A stretch of DNA of 11,070 nucleotides from Streptococcus mitis (GTDB lineage Bacteria; Bacillota; Bacilli; Lactobacillales; Streptococcaceae): assembly GCA_018364455.1 (NCBI GenBank), contig JAGZLW010000054.1, positions 1 to 11,070 of the forward strand. Direction: 5' to 3'. The notes beneath the pieces are model-generated. The model searched no databases. It had not been told where the DNA came from and worked only from the letters and a program-made list of their open reading frames with translations. Made by a program: the position numbers and the translations under genes. Of this stretch, positions 1 through 7,602 are shown piece after piece (positions within the stretch are counted from its first letter, which is position 1; each line of letters starts with the position of its first letter).

Positions 1-497
1 TAGGTCAACCGAATTGTCGCCTTAGTGCTACCAGTAAGCCCCTTAGAAGCTCTATTATCTTTCTCTGTTAAGGTGGTACTAGTATATTGAATCTGAGCTA
101 ACGCAACTTTATGTGTTTTATCAATATAGATAGAGCCTGATTCATAAGATTGGTCAACTACATACCCCTTATAGGTCTGGTTAACTGGCTTTTGTTCTTC
201 TTGAACAGTTTCCTGATACATAGAATCAGTCATAAAAGGCTTATATCGTGGACGATTCTCTTCTAAATCCTTCTTGGTATAGTAAGCAATTAGAAAATCT
301 TCGACCTGCTGTTCAGTAAGAGAGAGTTGTTCCTGTTGTTTCTCTTCTGGTTTTTGCTTCGCCTCTTCCTGAACTTGACTATTCTGTCTCAAATTCTGTT
401 GTACTTGAGCAATAGAATAACCCAATACAATACATAAAACGGCAATGAATCCCATAAAGAGTCCCTTTACCATTTTGATTAACTTTTGATTATACAT
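1..497 (-). CDS. VirB8/PrgL-like conjugation protein, N-terminal part (runs off the window)
   Basis: This reading frame starts at an ATG at 497 and stays open to base 1, so only the first 165 residues are visible. There is a short basic N-terminus (about residues 1-10), one membrane helix (about 11-30), a Gln/Glu-rich linker (about 31-60), and then the start of a globular domain with the pattern of an NTF2-like fold (from about residue 60: helix with DFLIAYYTKKD, then beta strands). This bitopic layout is that of VirB8-type channel scaffolds such as PrgL of pCF10 and TcpC of pCW3, whose soluble domain sits outside the membrane. An AAAGGA ribosome binding site ends about 6 bases before the ATG, and the gap to the upstream PrgK-like gene is 12 bases. 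The position straight after prgK matches the prgK-prgL order of pCF10. The family call rests on topology and position. The residue pattern alone is weak evidence. Confidence 0.72.
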   Translation of the reverse strand, partial: MYNQKLIKMVKGLFMGFIAVLCIVLGYSIAQVQQNLRQNSQVQEEAKQKPEEKQQEQLSLTEQQVEDFLIAYYTKKDLEENRPRYKPFMTDSMYQETVQEEQKPVNQTYKGYVVDQSYESGSIYIDKTHKVALAQIQYTSTTLTEKDNRASKGLTGSTKATIRLT

Positions 498-509
498 TCT
501 TTTCCTTTC

Positions 510-3341
510 TTATTTAGGGGTAACAAAATAGATACCTGATTGTGGTTTCAAGGTACGCCAACTTGATACATATAAACCACCAAAGTTCATTTCTGACATT
601 AAGAAGCTACCATCACTATTAACGTACTCACAGAATCCAACGTGACCATAGATTGGCGATGCTCCAGCTACACCATTCATGAATACAGCTGCAGAACCTG
701 GTTTAGGAGTCGTTGAGATGTCATATCCTTGCGCTTGGCCACTATCAACCCACTGATTGGCATTTCCTAGATAGGGATGAATGCCAACTCCAATTTGAGC
801 AAAGCGATTATAGACATACCAAGTACAATTCCCTGGTTCATAAGCGTTACCTGAATAACCTTGTCCTTCTAAAAGTGCTTTATCCGTAGGAAGTCCATAA
901 GGTAGCTTATCTTTATATTCTGATGGAACTTGCTTGCTAGAAACACCTGTCGAACCTCCTCCTTTATTTTTTAAGAAATTCAACCATTGACGGGCTGCAG
1001 ATTGCCGTTCTAAGAGCTTATTTCCTGGGACTCCTAACCAAGCGTTCAAGAAGTCCTCCGTAAGAGCTTCTACGGATCCAGTAGATGTTACAATTCTTCT
1101 GAAAGCTGCACGTCTAGTTGGATCATCTTCCTCCAAAAGAAATTTTGTTTGGACTTCTGCAGACCAAATATCTCCATTCACAGCTTTTGCAAAATTCCAC
1201 AATGCAAGAGCACGAGGACCAGTAAATTGGCCAATCCCAATCCCGATATAGTGCAAACCGTTGACTAGATAACCTCTTTCGTTTAGAGGCAAGGTAGGGT
1301 ACATAGCTTGAAAGGCTCCCCAGTTGCCAACTAGATTTTCTGCAGTTGGCTCTTTAGCGACTTTATCAAACTGATTATTGGTTAGAAAGTCTGTCTCATA
1401 GCGCTTAAAGGTGATGGAACTCTCAATGTCAAATCCTCCCAAAACGGCTGCGATTCCTTCATCTGTTGCTTCTGGTATATTTTTTTTGATTGCATCCGCA
1501 AAAGCTCTTGCACGTCTTCCTTTATCTCCAGATGTTTCAATATTACTGACAACAGACGTTGCTTGGGTATATTCTACACGCTGGAAGTAAAAACCGACAT
1601 TGACATAAGTCCAGCTCTTCTTGATATTCCCATCTTTATCTTTCTTGTTTGATCGATCAGGTTCTAGCTTTTGATAATAAACGGTTTGATTTCCTTCAGA
1701 TGCTACCTTTCCAATAATATCTCCAGCTTTGACGTGATCACCTGTTTTGTAGCGAATCGTATCTACGTTCTTATACAGAAACTTGGAATCCTGATCACTA
1801 ATTTCTATGTCACTCCCCTTAACTTCAACTTTCCCATCTAAAACAGCTAACAGAGACTGACCTCCTGAGGCCTGCAAAACAGATCCATTAAAAACTTCCG
1901 TCTTCGTTTTATATCCAAAACGCTCAATAATCTGAAGCGGTGCTTGCGATTCAGGTTGGTCTTCTGTATAAAATGGATTATCTAGTTCTTGAAGCAACAT
2001 ATATTTCCCACTATCTCTAGCAATTTCTAAGAGTTGTTTATACTCCTCTAACTCGTCCTTATCAAGCTTATAGAGACTATTTTGGGTATAAAGCTCTTCC
2101 ATCGTTTTAAGATTGTCTTTATCCCCATTCAAATTCTTCCATAAGGTATCTAAGTAAAGTTTCCCACGATTCTGTTGTGAAAAATATTTATTCCCGTCTA
2201 TACGAAGTTTATCTGAAATATCATCATACTTATAATTCAAGTATAAAAGCGGATCATCAATTTTTGTCCAATAATCTACCTTGTCATTCGATTTTTCACG
2301 ATCCAATTTTGAAAGATACAACCAGGTATCATTCATATCAAATTCATCTTGACGGGTAATTCCTGAACTACCGATACCAAGTATAGCCAGAAACAAAAGC
2401 AGACCAAAAGCAATCAGATAAGCCTTTAAGCTAAATGGATTTTTGATAATAGCTTGAAGCGGTTTAGAACCTACACGGTAGAACTTCCTCGCTTTCTTAG
2501 CAACTTTCCCTGTTTTAGAAGTAGCTAAGCGTTTCTTATAGGCCTGAATACGACGAGAGAGTTTTCCTTCCCAAGAAAATTCTCTTGGAGTTCGAGTGAA
2601 CCCCCTACCCTTAGCCTTATTGTAAACTCTATTTCCAAGACTATAGCTAGATTTAACCATTCCTTGGCCAAGTTTACCACTATATTTCCCAATCGTTTTG
2701 ATCCGTTTCCCTTGAATCTGAATGTCCTGATATCGATATTTAGCTCGTGCTATATCTGATAGTGTATCATCCTGATGCGCAACAGAGCTAGTCTGTTGAT
2801 TAGCAACTCGTTCTACAGATTGTTTGGCCGCACGAAGAAACTTCTTTTTCCGTGAACCACCATTAGCCTCTTGAGCGACTTTAAAAGTTCTTTTAGAAGT
2901 TTTTTTCTCCAGTTTCGCCTTATCTAATTCCTGCTTAAGGAAGGCTTGCTTTTTATTGTTCTTATCTAATTTCTGCTTAAGGAAGGTCTGCTTTTTATTG
3001 TTCTTATCTAATTTCTGCTTAAGGAAGGTCTGCTTTTTAATTTCCTCTGGATGAAGTGCCTTTCCTTCTTTTCCAAGGTTTTTTCCTTGTTTCTGAATAT
3101 TCTTGTACTCTTTTTGTATTCTCTTATACTCTTTTTGTATCTTCTTGACCTTGTTCTTAGAAGCTCGAAATTGGATTCGGCTCTTCTTTACCAACTGACG
3201 TTTAGAGTGGGTCTGAGATTGTAGCTTCGTAAGTTGTTTTGCGCTATCTTGTTGAACCGTTCGGTAATTCTTACGAACTTTTTCTAGCTTTCGATCTAAC
3301 CGATGACCGATTGTTTTTGGTCTGCCTTTCTCCTGATTCAT
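510..3341 (-). CDS. prgK: PrgK-like conjugation cell-wall hydrolase (LytM-like, lysozyme/SLT and CHAP domains)
   Basis: A 943-residue membrane-anchored wall hydrolase that would locally open peptidoglycan for the conjugation channel. Residues 1-300 are very basic and coiled-coil-like, with three 14-residue repeats at about 102-143. One membrane helix lies at about 305-325. Residues about 470-595 resemble an M23/LytM domain (GDHVKAGDIIGKV at 534-546) but lack the zinc-binding histidines. Residues about 605-792 resemble a phage-type lysozyme/lytic transglycosylase, with Glu640 in FDIESS the likely catalytic acid. Residues about 830-943 are a CHAP domain with Cys839 (GNCTWYVY), His900 (YGHVGF) and Glu917/Asn919 (SEMNF). 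The same three-domain order is known in pCF10 PrgK. The start follows TAGGAG, whose TAG is the stop codon of virB4, 10 bases upstream. The large basic N-terminus, presumably cytoplasmic, has no function I can assign. Confidence 0.9.
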   Translation of the reverse strand: MNQEKGRPKTIGHRLDRKLEKVRKNYRTVQQDSAKQLTKLQSQTHSKRQLVKKSRIQFRASKNKVKKIQKEYKRIQKEYKNIQKQGKNLGKEGKALHPEEIKKQTFLKQKLDKNNKKQTFLKQKLDKNNKKQAFLKQELDKAKLEKKTSKRTFKVAQEANGGSRKKKFLRAAKQSVERVANQQTSSVAHQDDTLSDIARAKYRYQDIQIQGKRIKTIGKYSGKLGQGMVKSSYSLGNRVYNKAKGRGFTRTPREFSWEGKLSRRIQAYKKRLATSKTGKVAKKARKFYRVGSKPLQAIIKNPFSLKAYLIAFGLLLFLAILGIGSSGITRQDEFDMNDTWLYLSKLDREKSNDKVDYWTKIDDPLLYLNYKYDDISDKLRIDGNKYFSQQNRGKLYLDTLWKNLNGDKDNLKTMEELYTQNSLYKLDKDELEEYKQLLEIARDSGKYMLLQELDNPFYTEDQPESQAPLQIIERFGYKTKTEVFNGSVLQASGGQSLLAVLDGKVEVKGSDIEISDQDSKFLYKNVDTIRYKTGDHVKAGDIIGKVASEGNQTVYYQKLEPDRSNKKDKDGNIKKSWTYVNVGFYFQRVEYTQATSVVSNIETSGDKGRRARAFADAIKKNIPEATDEGIAAVLGGFDIESSITFKRYETDFLTNNQFDKVAKEPTAENLVGNWGAFQAMYPTLPLNERGYLVNGLHYIGIGIGQFTGPRALALWNFAKAVNGDIWSAEVQTKFLLEEDDPTRRAAFRRIVTSTGSVEALTEDFLNAWLGVPGNKLLERQSAARQWLNFLKNKGGGSTGVSSKQVPSEYKDKLPYGLPTDKALLEGQGYSGNAYEPGNCTWYVYNRFAQIGVGIHPYLGNANQWVDSGQAQGYDISTTPKPGSAAVFMNGVAGASPIYGHVGFCEYVNSDGSFLMSEMNFGGLYVSSWRTLKPQSGIYFVTPK
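2917..3042 (-). repeat. Three tandem 42-bp repeats in the PrgK-like coiled coil
   Basis: Three consecutive 42-base units lie at 2917-2958, 2959-3000 and 3001-3042. The latter two are almost identical and the first has several substitutions. Each encodes 14 residues of the type KKQTFLKQKLDKNN, which equals two heptads, so gain or loss of a unit would keep both the reading frame and the coiled-coil register. The repeats fall in the basic N-terminal region, ahead of the membrane helix. Confidence 0.9.
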
Positions 3342-3351
3342 AGTGAGACTC

Positions 3352-5715
3352 CTAAGCGTCTGTTGCGACTAAGTTATATAACTTAGTATCCTTTGGTATT
3401 GGATTTTCAAATGGTACTACAACTGGCCCTGCTACAATTAATCCTGTACCTTTAGCTTTTGGTTTGGCTAAGTAGCGAATCTGTTTATCAGTCAAGTTAA
3501 CAATCTCTTTTAGGATAGCCAAATCTTGGGGTTTTTGTTTGAGTAAAATCATAAACTCACTATTTGATAATAACTTCCGACCTTCTTCAACAGCAGCTAG
3601 TGTTTCTACGTTCTGGGTAATTCCTGTTGGAATCGCACCGTATTTCCGAATCCGTGAATACAGTGTAGTAAAGAAATCAGCCTGAGCCTTATTCTTAAAC
3701 AGAATCTGCATCTCATCAAAGTACACCCATGTAGTACATTTTCCTTGATTCTCTACAATTTGATTCCAAATATAATCCTGAATAACCATCAATGCGAACG
3801 GCTTCAACTTATGCGACAACTTTTTCAGATTAAAGATAACAAAGCGATGATTGAGATCCACGTTGGTATTGTGAGCAAAAATATCTTGAGAACCAGTTGT
3901 ATAGGTTTCTACCGCCAAAGCCAAATCTTGAGCTTCTGGCTCTGGTTGTTCTTTCAAGACCTGGTGCCACTCTTTTAACGTTGGAGTGAAATCCTCTGTC
4001 AAATAACGCTCATAAGTCATTCCTGTTACCCGGTCAATAATCCCAATCTGGGCATCTGTCACCTCAGATAGAATCGATTCAAACAATCCCATCAATAAGT
4101 TTGCCTTATCTCCAATCGGATCGTCATCCTCATCATCCAAACGATCCAAGTCTGGTAAATCTAAGAGATTGATATGTGTTTTAGAACCAATCGAAATATC
4201 CACCATCTGAGCACCGAAAGCTCGACCAATATCAGAATATTCATCTTCGGGATCCACGATGATAACTCGATCTTCTGGATATTTCAGTAAAGTTGGAATA
4301 ACTTCTCCACCCTTGATTGTCGTAGATTTACCAGATCCTGAAGAACCTAACACAACACCTGAACCCGTATTCAAATCACGTTTTCGATCTAGTGTAATGA
4401 TATTGTTTGATAACTGATTTTGGCCATAGTAGCGAGCAAGTGAGCTGTCAGACTTCAAATCCACGTTAGTAAAAGGGACTTGCGTAGCAATATTAGCTGT
4501 CGTCATCTTTCTCATAAAATTCTTCTTCACATTTACAAAACACTCACCGATAGGTAGAATCGTATTCAGAGCCTCTTCTTGGTAATAATAGAGATCTTCA
4601 AATTCTACCCCTAGCTTCCGGCCAGCACGCTTAATCTTTTGTTCATTACGTTGTAGTTCCTCCTGACTATCTGCCTTAAAATACACTGCAATAAAGCCAG
4701 AGAAGATTTTCTGATCATACTCAGTAATCTCATCTCGCCACTTCTTGGTAGCTTCTGAGATTTCTTGGTCACGACCAGCAACGACCGCATCATCAAAGAT
4801 GCCAGATTGAGCGGCCTTGCGTTTAGATCGAAGTTTTCCAATTTCAGCATCTGTTTCTGCATCGTCAATCTTCTCTAAGATTTCAACGTTCTCATAAGGT
4901 TCTGCATGAATCGTAATAGCTAGCTCCAGCCCCAGTGTCGTCAAATCTCGAATAAGACGATCAGACATCCAGTTAGGATAGCGGTGAGCATAGAGTACCT
5001 TGGCCCAGCTATCGTCTATGATCATCCTTTTTTCCTGAAATTCAATCCTGTTTGGCGCAATAAATGATTTCGTTGACAGACCAGATAAAGCAATTTCTCT
5101 GTAATCAAAATTGACATACGGATTTCCTCGTAATAGTTCAGAAAAGACCTTTAGACGATCCAAGCCGTTCATTTCCTTAAATGTAATATCAGATTCCTGA
5201 AATTGTGTTCCCAAAGAAACTCCAATATCTTGTAGTAACAACTGAGCCTGCTTTCGATCATCAGCGTTCGTTGAAATGGTCACATACTTATGTACCTCGA
5301 AGTTGTTAGCATGTGTCGTAAATCGCTCCTTAATCATCTCATTTAGCTCCTCACGATAGTCATCATAGCCATCGTTTGTTTCTTCAAACAAGATATTCTG
5401 CAGGGAATTATCCGATACTCTACGGTTAATGACTAGGAGCTGGTAGTTACTACCCTCATCCAGTGAATTAAGAGCATCCATCGTTGTATCGATGATACTC
5501 TCTTTTTCATCTTGTTGAGCTGTCGAGTAAGAAGCATCTCCCAACATAAAGCTACGAGAATATTTCTCACGTGCAACGTGCATCAATCCATCTTCATGTA
5601 GACATGTGTAATTGATCGTGTTTTGCGTTGTAGGTTTCATCTGGCGACGCAAACGATCAATTTTTTTCTTTTCTGCTTTTTCTAGTTTTTCTCTTTTGCT
5701 TTTGAATAAACTCAT
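3352..5715 (-). CDS. virB4: VirB4-family conjugation ATPase (PrgJ-like)
   Basis: A 787-residue ATPase that powers assembly and transport in the type IV secretion channel at the inner face of the membrane. The Walker A loop is GSSGSGKS (residues 457-464) and the Walker B strand is VYFDEMQ (664-670). VIIVDPEDEY (484-493) and TGITQN (697-702) are other typical VirB4/TraE ATPase segments. The first 400 residues form the usual N-terminal VirB4 domain, and the length is normal for the family. No membrane helix is evident, so it is probably held at the membrane by its partners. The ATG at 5715 lies inside the 3' end of the VirB3-like gene (59-base overlap) and has only a weak GAAAG ahead of it, which suggests translational coupling. 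It is followed after 10 bases by the PrgK-like gene, the usual virB3-virB4-prgK order in Gram-positive conjugation modules. Confidence 0.96.
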   Translation of the reverse strand: MSLFKSKREKLEKAEKKKIDRLRRQMKPTTQNTINYTCLHEDGLMHVAREKYSRSFMLGDASYSTAQQDEKESIIDTTMDALNSLDEGSNYQLLVINRRVSDNSLQNILFEETNDGYDDYREELNEMIKERFTTHANNFEVHKYVTISTNADDRKQAQLLLQDIGVSLGTQFQESDITFKEMNGLDRLKVFSELLRGNPYVNFDYREIALSGLSTKSFIAPNRIEFQEKRMIIDDSWAKVLYAHRYPNWMSDRLIRDLTTLGLELAITIHAEPYENVEILEKIDDAETDAEIGKLRSKRKAAQSGIFDDAVVAGRDQEISEATKKWRDEITEYDQKIFSGFIAVYFKADSQEELQRNEQKIKRAGRKLGVEFEDLYYYQEEALNTILPIGECFVNVKKNFMRKMTTANIATQVPFTNVDLKSDSSLARYYGQNQLSNNIITLDRKRDLNTGSGVVLGSSGSGKSTTIKGGEVIPTLLKYPEDRVIIVDPEDEYSDIGRAFGAQMVDISIGSKTHINLLDLPDLDRLDDEDDDPIGDKANLLMGLFESILSEVTDAQIGIIDRVTGMTYERYLTEDFTPTLKEWHQVLKEQPEPEAQDLALAVETYTTGSQDIFAHNTNVDLNHRFVIFNLKKLSHKLKPFALMVIQDYIWNQIVENQGKCTTWVYFDEMQILFKNKAQADFFTTLYSRIRKYGAIPTGITQNVETLAAVEEGRKLLSNSEFMILLKQKPQDLAILKEIVNLTDKQIRYLAKPKAKGTGLIVAGPVVVPFENPIPKDTKLYNLVATDA

Positions 5716-6031
5716 CTTTCGTATATATTCCTACCTTTCCAAATTCTGTCTCATAGGTTCGTTGTTGGATTCGGAAAAAGAAATTGATTTTTTCTTTAAT
5801 CCGCATTCGCTTAGTCATTCCCGTACCGTACATTCCTCCAGGAACGACAAATAGAGCATCCCAAAGATAGATGTACCAATCAGGTAGACCAAAGAAGTAA
5901 ATAGCAATTGTCCCTGAGACAGCTATTATCAAACACAGGTATAGAACAAGCATTCTAGTAGTTAGACCAAATAGAATTGGCTTGTCCTCATTTTCAAATT
6001 CTCTTAAAAATTCTGATCCAATTTTTTTCAA
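5657..6031 (-). CDS. prgI: PrgI-family (VirB3-like) membrane protein, TTG start
   Basis: A 124-residue protein with two closely spaced membrane helices (about 27-47 and 53-70) and a strongly basic C-terminal tail (KQKRKTRKSRKEKN). It matches the PrgI family that takes the VirB3 place and works with VirB4. The start is a TTG at 6031, preceded by a good GAAAGGA ribosome binding site 7 bases away. The ATG just upstream in the same frame runs into a TAA before the TTG, so it cannot be the start. The final 59 bases overlap virB4, so the lysine/arginine tail is encoded by the same DNA as the first 19 residues of VirB4. The 56-base gap upstream separates it from the VirB6-like gene and holds no other credible gene. 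Confidence 0.88.
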   Translation of the reverse strand: MKKIGSEFLREFENEDKPILFGLTTRMLVLYLCLIIAVSGTIAIYFFGLPDWYIYLWDALFVVPGGMYGTGMTKRMRIKEKINFFFRIQQRTYETEFGKVGIYTKDEFIQKQKRKTRKSRKEKN

Positions 6032-6087
6032 TTATTTTCCTTTCATACAAAATCTTATCAATTAATCCTAATTATTCTAGACATAGA

Positions 6088-6837
6088 TTACACTCCTAAT
6101 AGTTGCTTAGCTTTTCGACTAGACCCAACCATTACAAAGATATAGATAACTCCCTTGGCAATTGAAGCAAAGGCTGTTCCCCAAGTACCATTGTCTGCAG
6201 TCGTAACCTTTAGGATATCTGCTGCAACAATCGAATCATAAACAACAGAAACAATAATTAAGATGACACCAATAAGGGCAGAGGCCGCAAAGTATTTCAA
6301 GAAGTTAATCGTAACAGAGCGTAAGGAATCCATCATAAAGAACGCTACTAACAATGGAGCTATGGCTTTAAGCATATACAAATCCAAGTAACGTAAGAAA
6401 ACAATAATCCCTAGAATAATGTTAGCCACTCCACTTACAGCTTTCCCAACTAAAGTAATGATTGTTTTTTCAAATATTCCTTTTCCACCAGAAATATTAG
6501 AATCAATAGTTGTTTTAACAGTAGGTGTTACATGAGCAATTACTTTCACAATAATATTAAGTAACTCTAGAATGGCATCGCAAATTTGAGAGGAGGCAGA
6601 AATCATGATGAAAGCAAATAAATACTTCATCAAGGCCTCTAACCAGATCTTTTGGGTTAGCGAACCCCCTCTGGACTTGACCATTTGTGACCACGATGCC
6701 ATTTCAAACCAGAAAAAAAGACCTAAAAGGATATACCCAATAGGTCTAACGGCATCAGCCATTATGTTTACAGCTTGGTTTGTCACAGAGCTGTAACTAG
6801 AAAGAGAGCTTGTCAGCTCTCTAATATCTAAATTCAT
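6088..6837 (-). CDS. VirB6/PrgH (TrbL-like) polytopic conjugation channel protein
   Basis: A 249-residue, very hydrophobic protein with about six membrane segments (roughly 30-48, 70-100, 130-148, 152-170, 177-201 and 220-237) and a loop of about 30 polar residues at 103-125. Size, topology and position immediately before prgI and virB4 fit the VirB6-like subunit (PrgH in pCF10, TrbL-type in streptococcal elements), which forms part of the inner-membrane channel. The start at 6837 is preceded by TAGGAG, in which TAG is the stop codon of the upstream 75-residue gene. The intergenic distance is only 9 bases, pointing to coupled translation. The C-terminus is basic (SSRKAKQLLGV), consistent with a cytoplasmic end. 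Primary-sequence motifs are few, so the call relies on topology and context. Confidence 0.84.
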   Translation of the reverse strand: MNLDIRELTSSLSSYSSVTNQAVNIMADAVRPIGYILLGLFFWFEMASWSQMVKSRGGSLTQKIWLEALMKYLFAFIMISASSQICDAILELLNIIVKVIAHVTPTVKTTIDSNISGGKGIFEKTIITLVGKAVSGVANIILGIIVFLRYLDLYMLKAIAPLLVAFFMMDSLRSVTINFLKYFAASALIGVILIIVSVVYDSIVAADILKVTTADNGTWGTAFASIAKGVIYIFVMVGSSRKAKQLLGV

Positions 6838-6846
6838 AGGCTACTC

Positions 6847-7074
6847 CTAAAATTTTAGCTGAGACAGTGATGCAACGACTGCAGCCGCAATCCCAGCAGA
6901 AGCAACAGCTAAAAATGCACCATTAATCATAGAATCAGAGCCATCATCTTGCCTTTGCTTATCTTTGTTCTTTCTTCCTTGAATATAATCGACCGCACCA
7001 TTCCAGATCCAGATAAGACCTGTGATTGTTCCAACTACACCGAGACCAGTAATAATTTTTGTAATAATTTCCAT
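6847..7074 (-). CDS. Small two-helix membrane protein, candidate VirB2-like pilin/channel subunit
   Basis: A 75-residue protein with a first hydrophobic helix at about 5-27 (glycine-rich, with IWIWNGAVDY at its end), a charged loop at about 30-48 (GRKNKDKQRQDDGSDS) and a second, alanine-rich helix at about 49-70. Two helices joined by a short charged loop, in a small protein encoded just ahead of VirB6, VirB3 and VirB4 homologues, is the pattern of VirB2/TrbC/CagC-type subunits. A VirB2-like role is therefore reasonable but unproven. Gram-positive systems often lack a recognised pilin, and no signal peptidase site stands out. The ribosome binding site AAGAGGT lies 9 bases before the ATG. An 81-base gap with a stem-loop separates it from the upstream gene, the widest spacing inside this operon. 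Confidence 0.75.
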   Translation of the reverse strand: MEIITKIITGLGVVGTITGLIWIWNGAVDYIQGRKNKDKQRQDDGSDSMINGAFLAVASAGIAAAVVASLSQLKF

Positions 7075-7083
7075 TTTGTTTTA

Positions 7084-7088
7084 CCTCT
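7084..7088 (-). promoter_or_regulatory. Ribosome binding site of the 75-residue pilin-like gene
   Basis: The minus strand reads AAGAGGT, with the AGAGG core at these bases and 9 bases to the ATG at 7074. It lies just after the stem-loop and its T-rich tail, so RNA structure there could affect initiation. Confidence 0.7.
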
Positions 7089-7100
7089 TTTAATTTCTTT

Positions 7101-7139
7101 TTTTATAACAAAAGGCACTGCAGAGATTTCTACAGTGCC
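7101..7139 (-). terminator. Possible intra-operon terminator, attenuator or processing hairpin
   Basis: On the minus strand GGCACTG (7139-7133) pairs perfectly with CAGTGCC (7120-7114). The stem continues after one A/C mismatch with three more pairs around a four-base loop (AATC). It is followed by TTTTGTTAT. The shape is that of a Rho-independent terminator, but the T-tract is interrupted, so it would probably be leaky. It sits between the stop of the 139-residue gene and the pilin-like gene, both on the same strand. It might instead be an RNA processing or stability element. Confidence 0.5.
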
Positions 7140-7155
7140 AAACACAATACTATTT

Positions 7156-7575
7156 TTACAACTCATCAAATTCTTCACGATAAATTGTCCGAACGGTAGC
7201 TACTAGAATACTAAGACCAATAATAACCGGAACTTCAATATTCGGATGTGGGAAAAATAACCCTCCTCCTTTTGGTGCATCAACTACTTGACCAGCAGTA
7301 ATAAGTGAATCATGGGGCATTCCTAATATATGCGGTGTATACCATCCAAAAATACTATCAATTATGCTTTCGCTTGGGAAATTGAATAGATGATGAATAA
7401 TTGCCATTCCGCCAATCAATACGATTGTTATACATACTTTAGCTATAACCCACAGAATAAACATACCAATAGTAGATTTCACAACATTAATACACCAAAG
7501 AATGATATAAAAGGGAGCTGTAAAAATCCTAATAATAGCTACCCATAACCAGGAAAAATCACTCCCTAATTTCAT
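7156..7575 (-). CDS. Unknown 139-residue membrane protein, first gene of the secretion module
   Basis: I do not recognise a family. The protein has two long hydrophobic helices near the N-terminus (about 9-30 and 36-60), a mostly polar segment with several prolines, glycines and histidines (about 61-112), and a third helix at about 113-131 ending in a charged tail (RTIYREEFDEL). The start at 7575 is chosen because a perfect GGAGGAG lies 7 bases upstream. The frame can be extended to a TTG at 7593, but that start would put the ribosome binding site inside the gene and has none of its own. The gene follows a strong promoter-like sequence and precedes the pilin-like gene, so it is probably expressed with the conjugation machine. 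It could be an element-specific membrane part or play the role of one of the small prgD-prgG products of pCF10. That is inference from position only. Confidence 0.72.
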   Translation of the reverse strand: MKLGSDFSWLWVAIIRIFTAPFYIILWCINVVKSTIGMFILWVIAKVCITIVLIGGMAIIHHLFNFPSESIIDSIFGWYTPHILGMPHDSLITAGQVVDAPKGGGLFFPHPNIEVPVIIGLSILVATVRTIYREEFDEL

Positions 7576-7582
7576 AACTCTA

Positions 7583-7589
7583 CTCCTCC
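7583..7589 (-). promoter_or_regulatory. Ribosome binding site deciding the start of the 139-residue gene
   Basis: The minus strand carries GGAGGAG, an almost ideal anti-16S complement, 7 bases before the ATG at 7575. It argues against the upstream in-frame TTG at 7593. Confidence 0.9.
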
Positions 7590-7602
7590 ACAATCTACCG
7601 TA

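Noticed and set aside
2177..2359. Short plus-strand reading frames here and at 3745-3978, 5612-5854, 6605-6796, 6949-7206 and 9401-9595
   Set aside because: All lie opposite well-supported minus-strand genes, lack recognisable domains and look like antisense shadows.
2917..3042. Repeated units as a CRISPR array
   Set aside because: The 42-base units are contiguous without unique spacers and encode a regular coiled coil in frame.
4611..4868. Alternative-frame minus-strand reading frame inside virB4
   Set aside because: It lies wholly within the coding region of a clear VirB4 ATPase in another frame and shows no domain.
7090..7131. Separate promoter for the pilin-like gene (TATAAA near 7100-7107)
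   Set aside because: No acceptable -35 sits 16-18 bases upstream. The region is better explained by the stem-loop and its T-rich tail.
7591..7593. TTG as the start of the 139-residue membrane protein
   Set aside because: It would read through the GGAGGAG site, has no site of its own and lies only a few bases after the predicted transcript start. The ATG at 7575 is far better placed.
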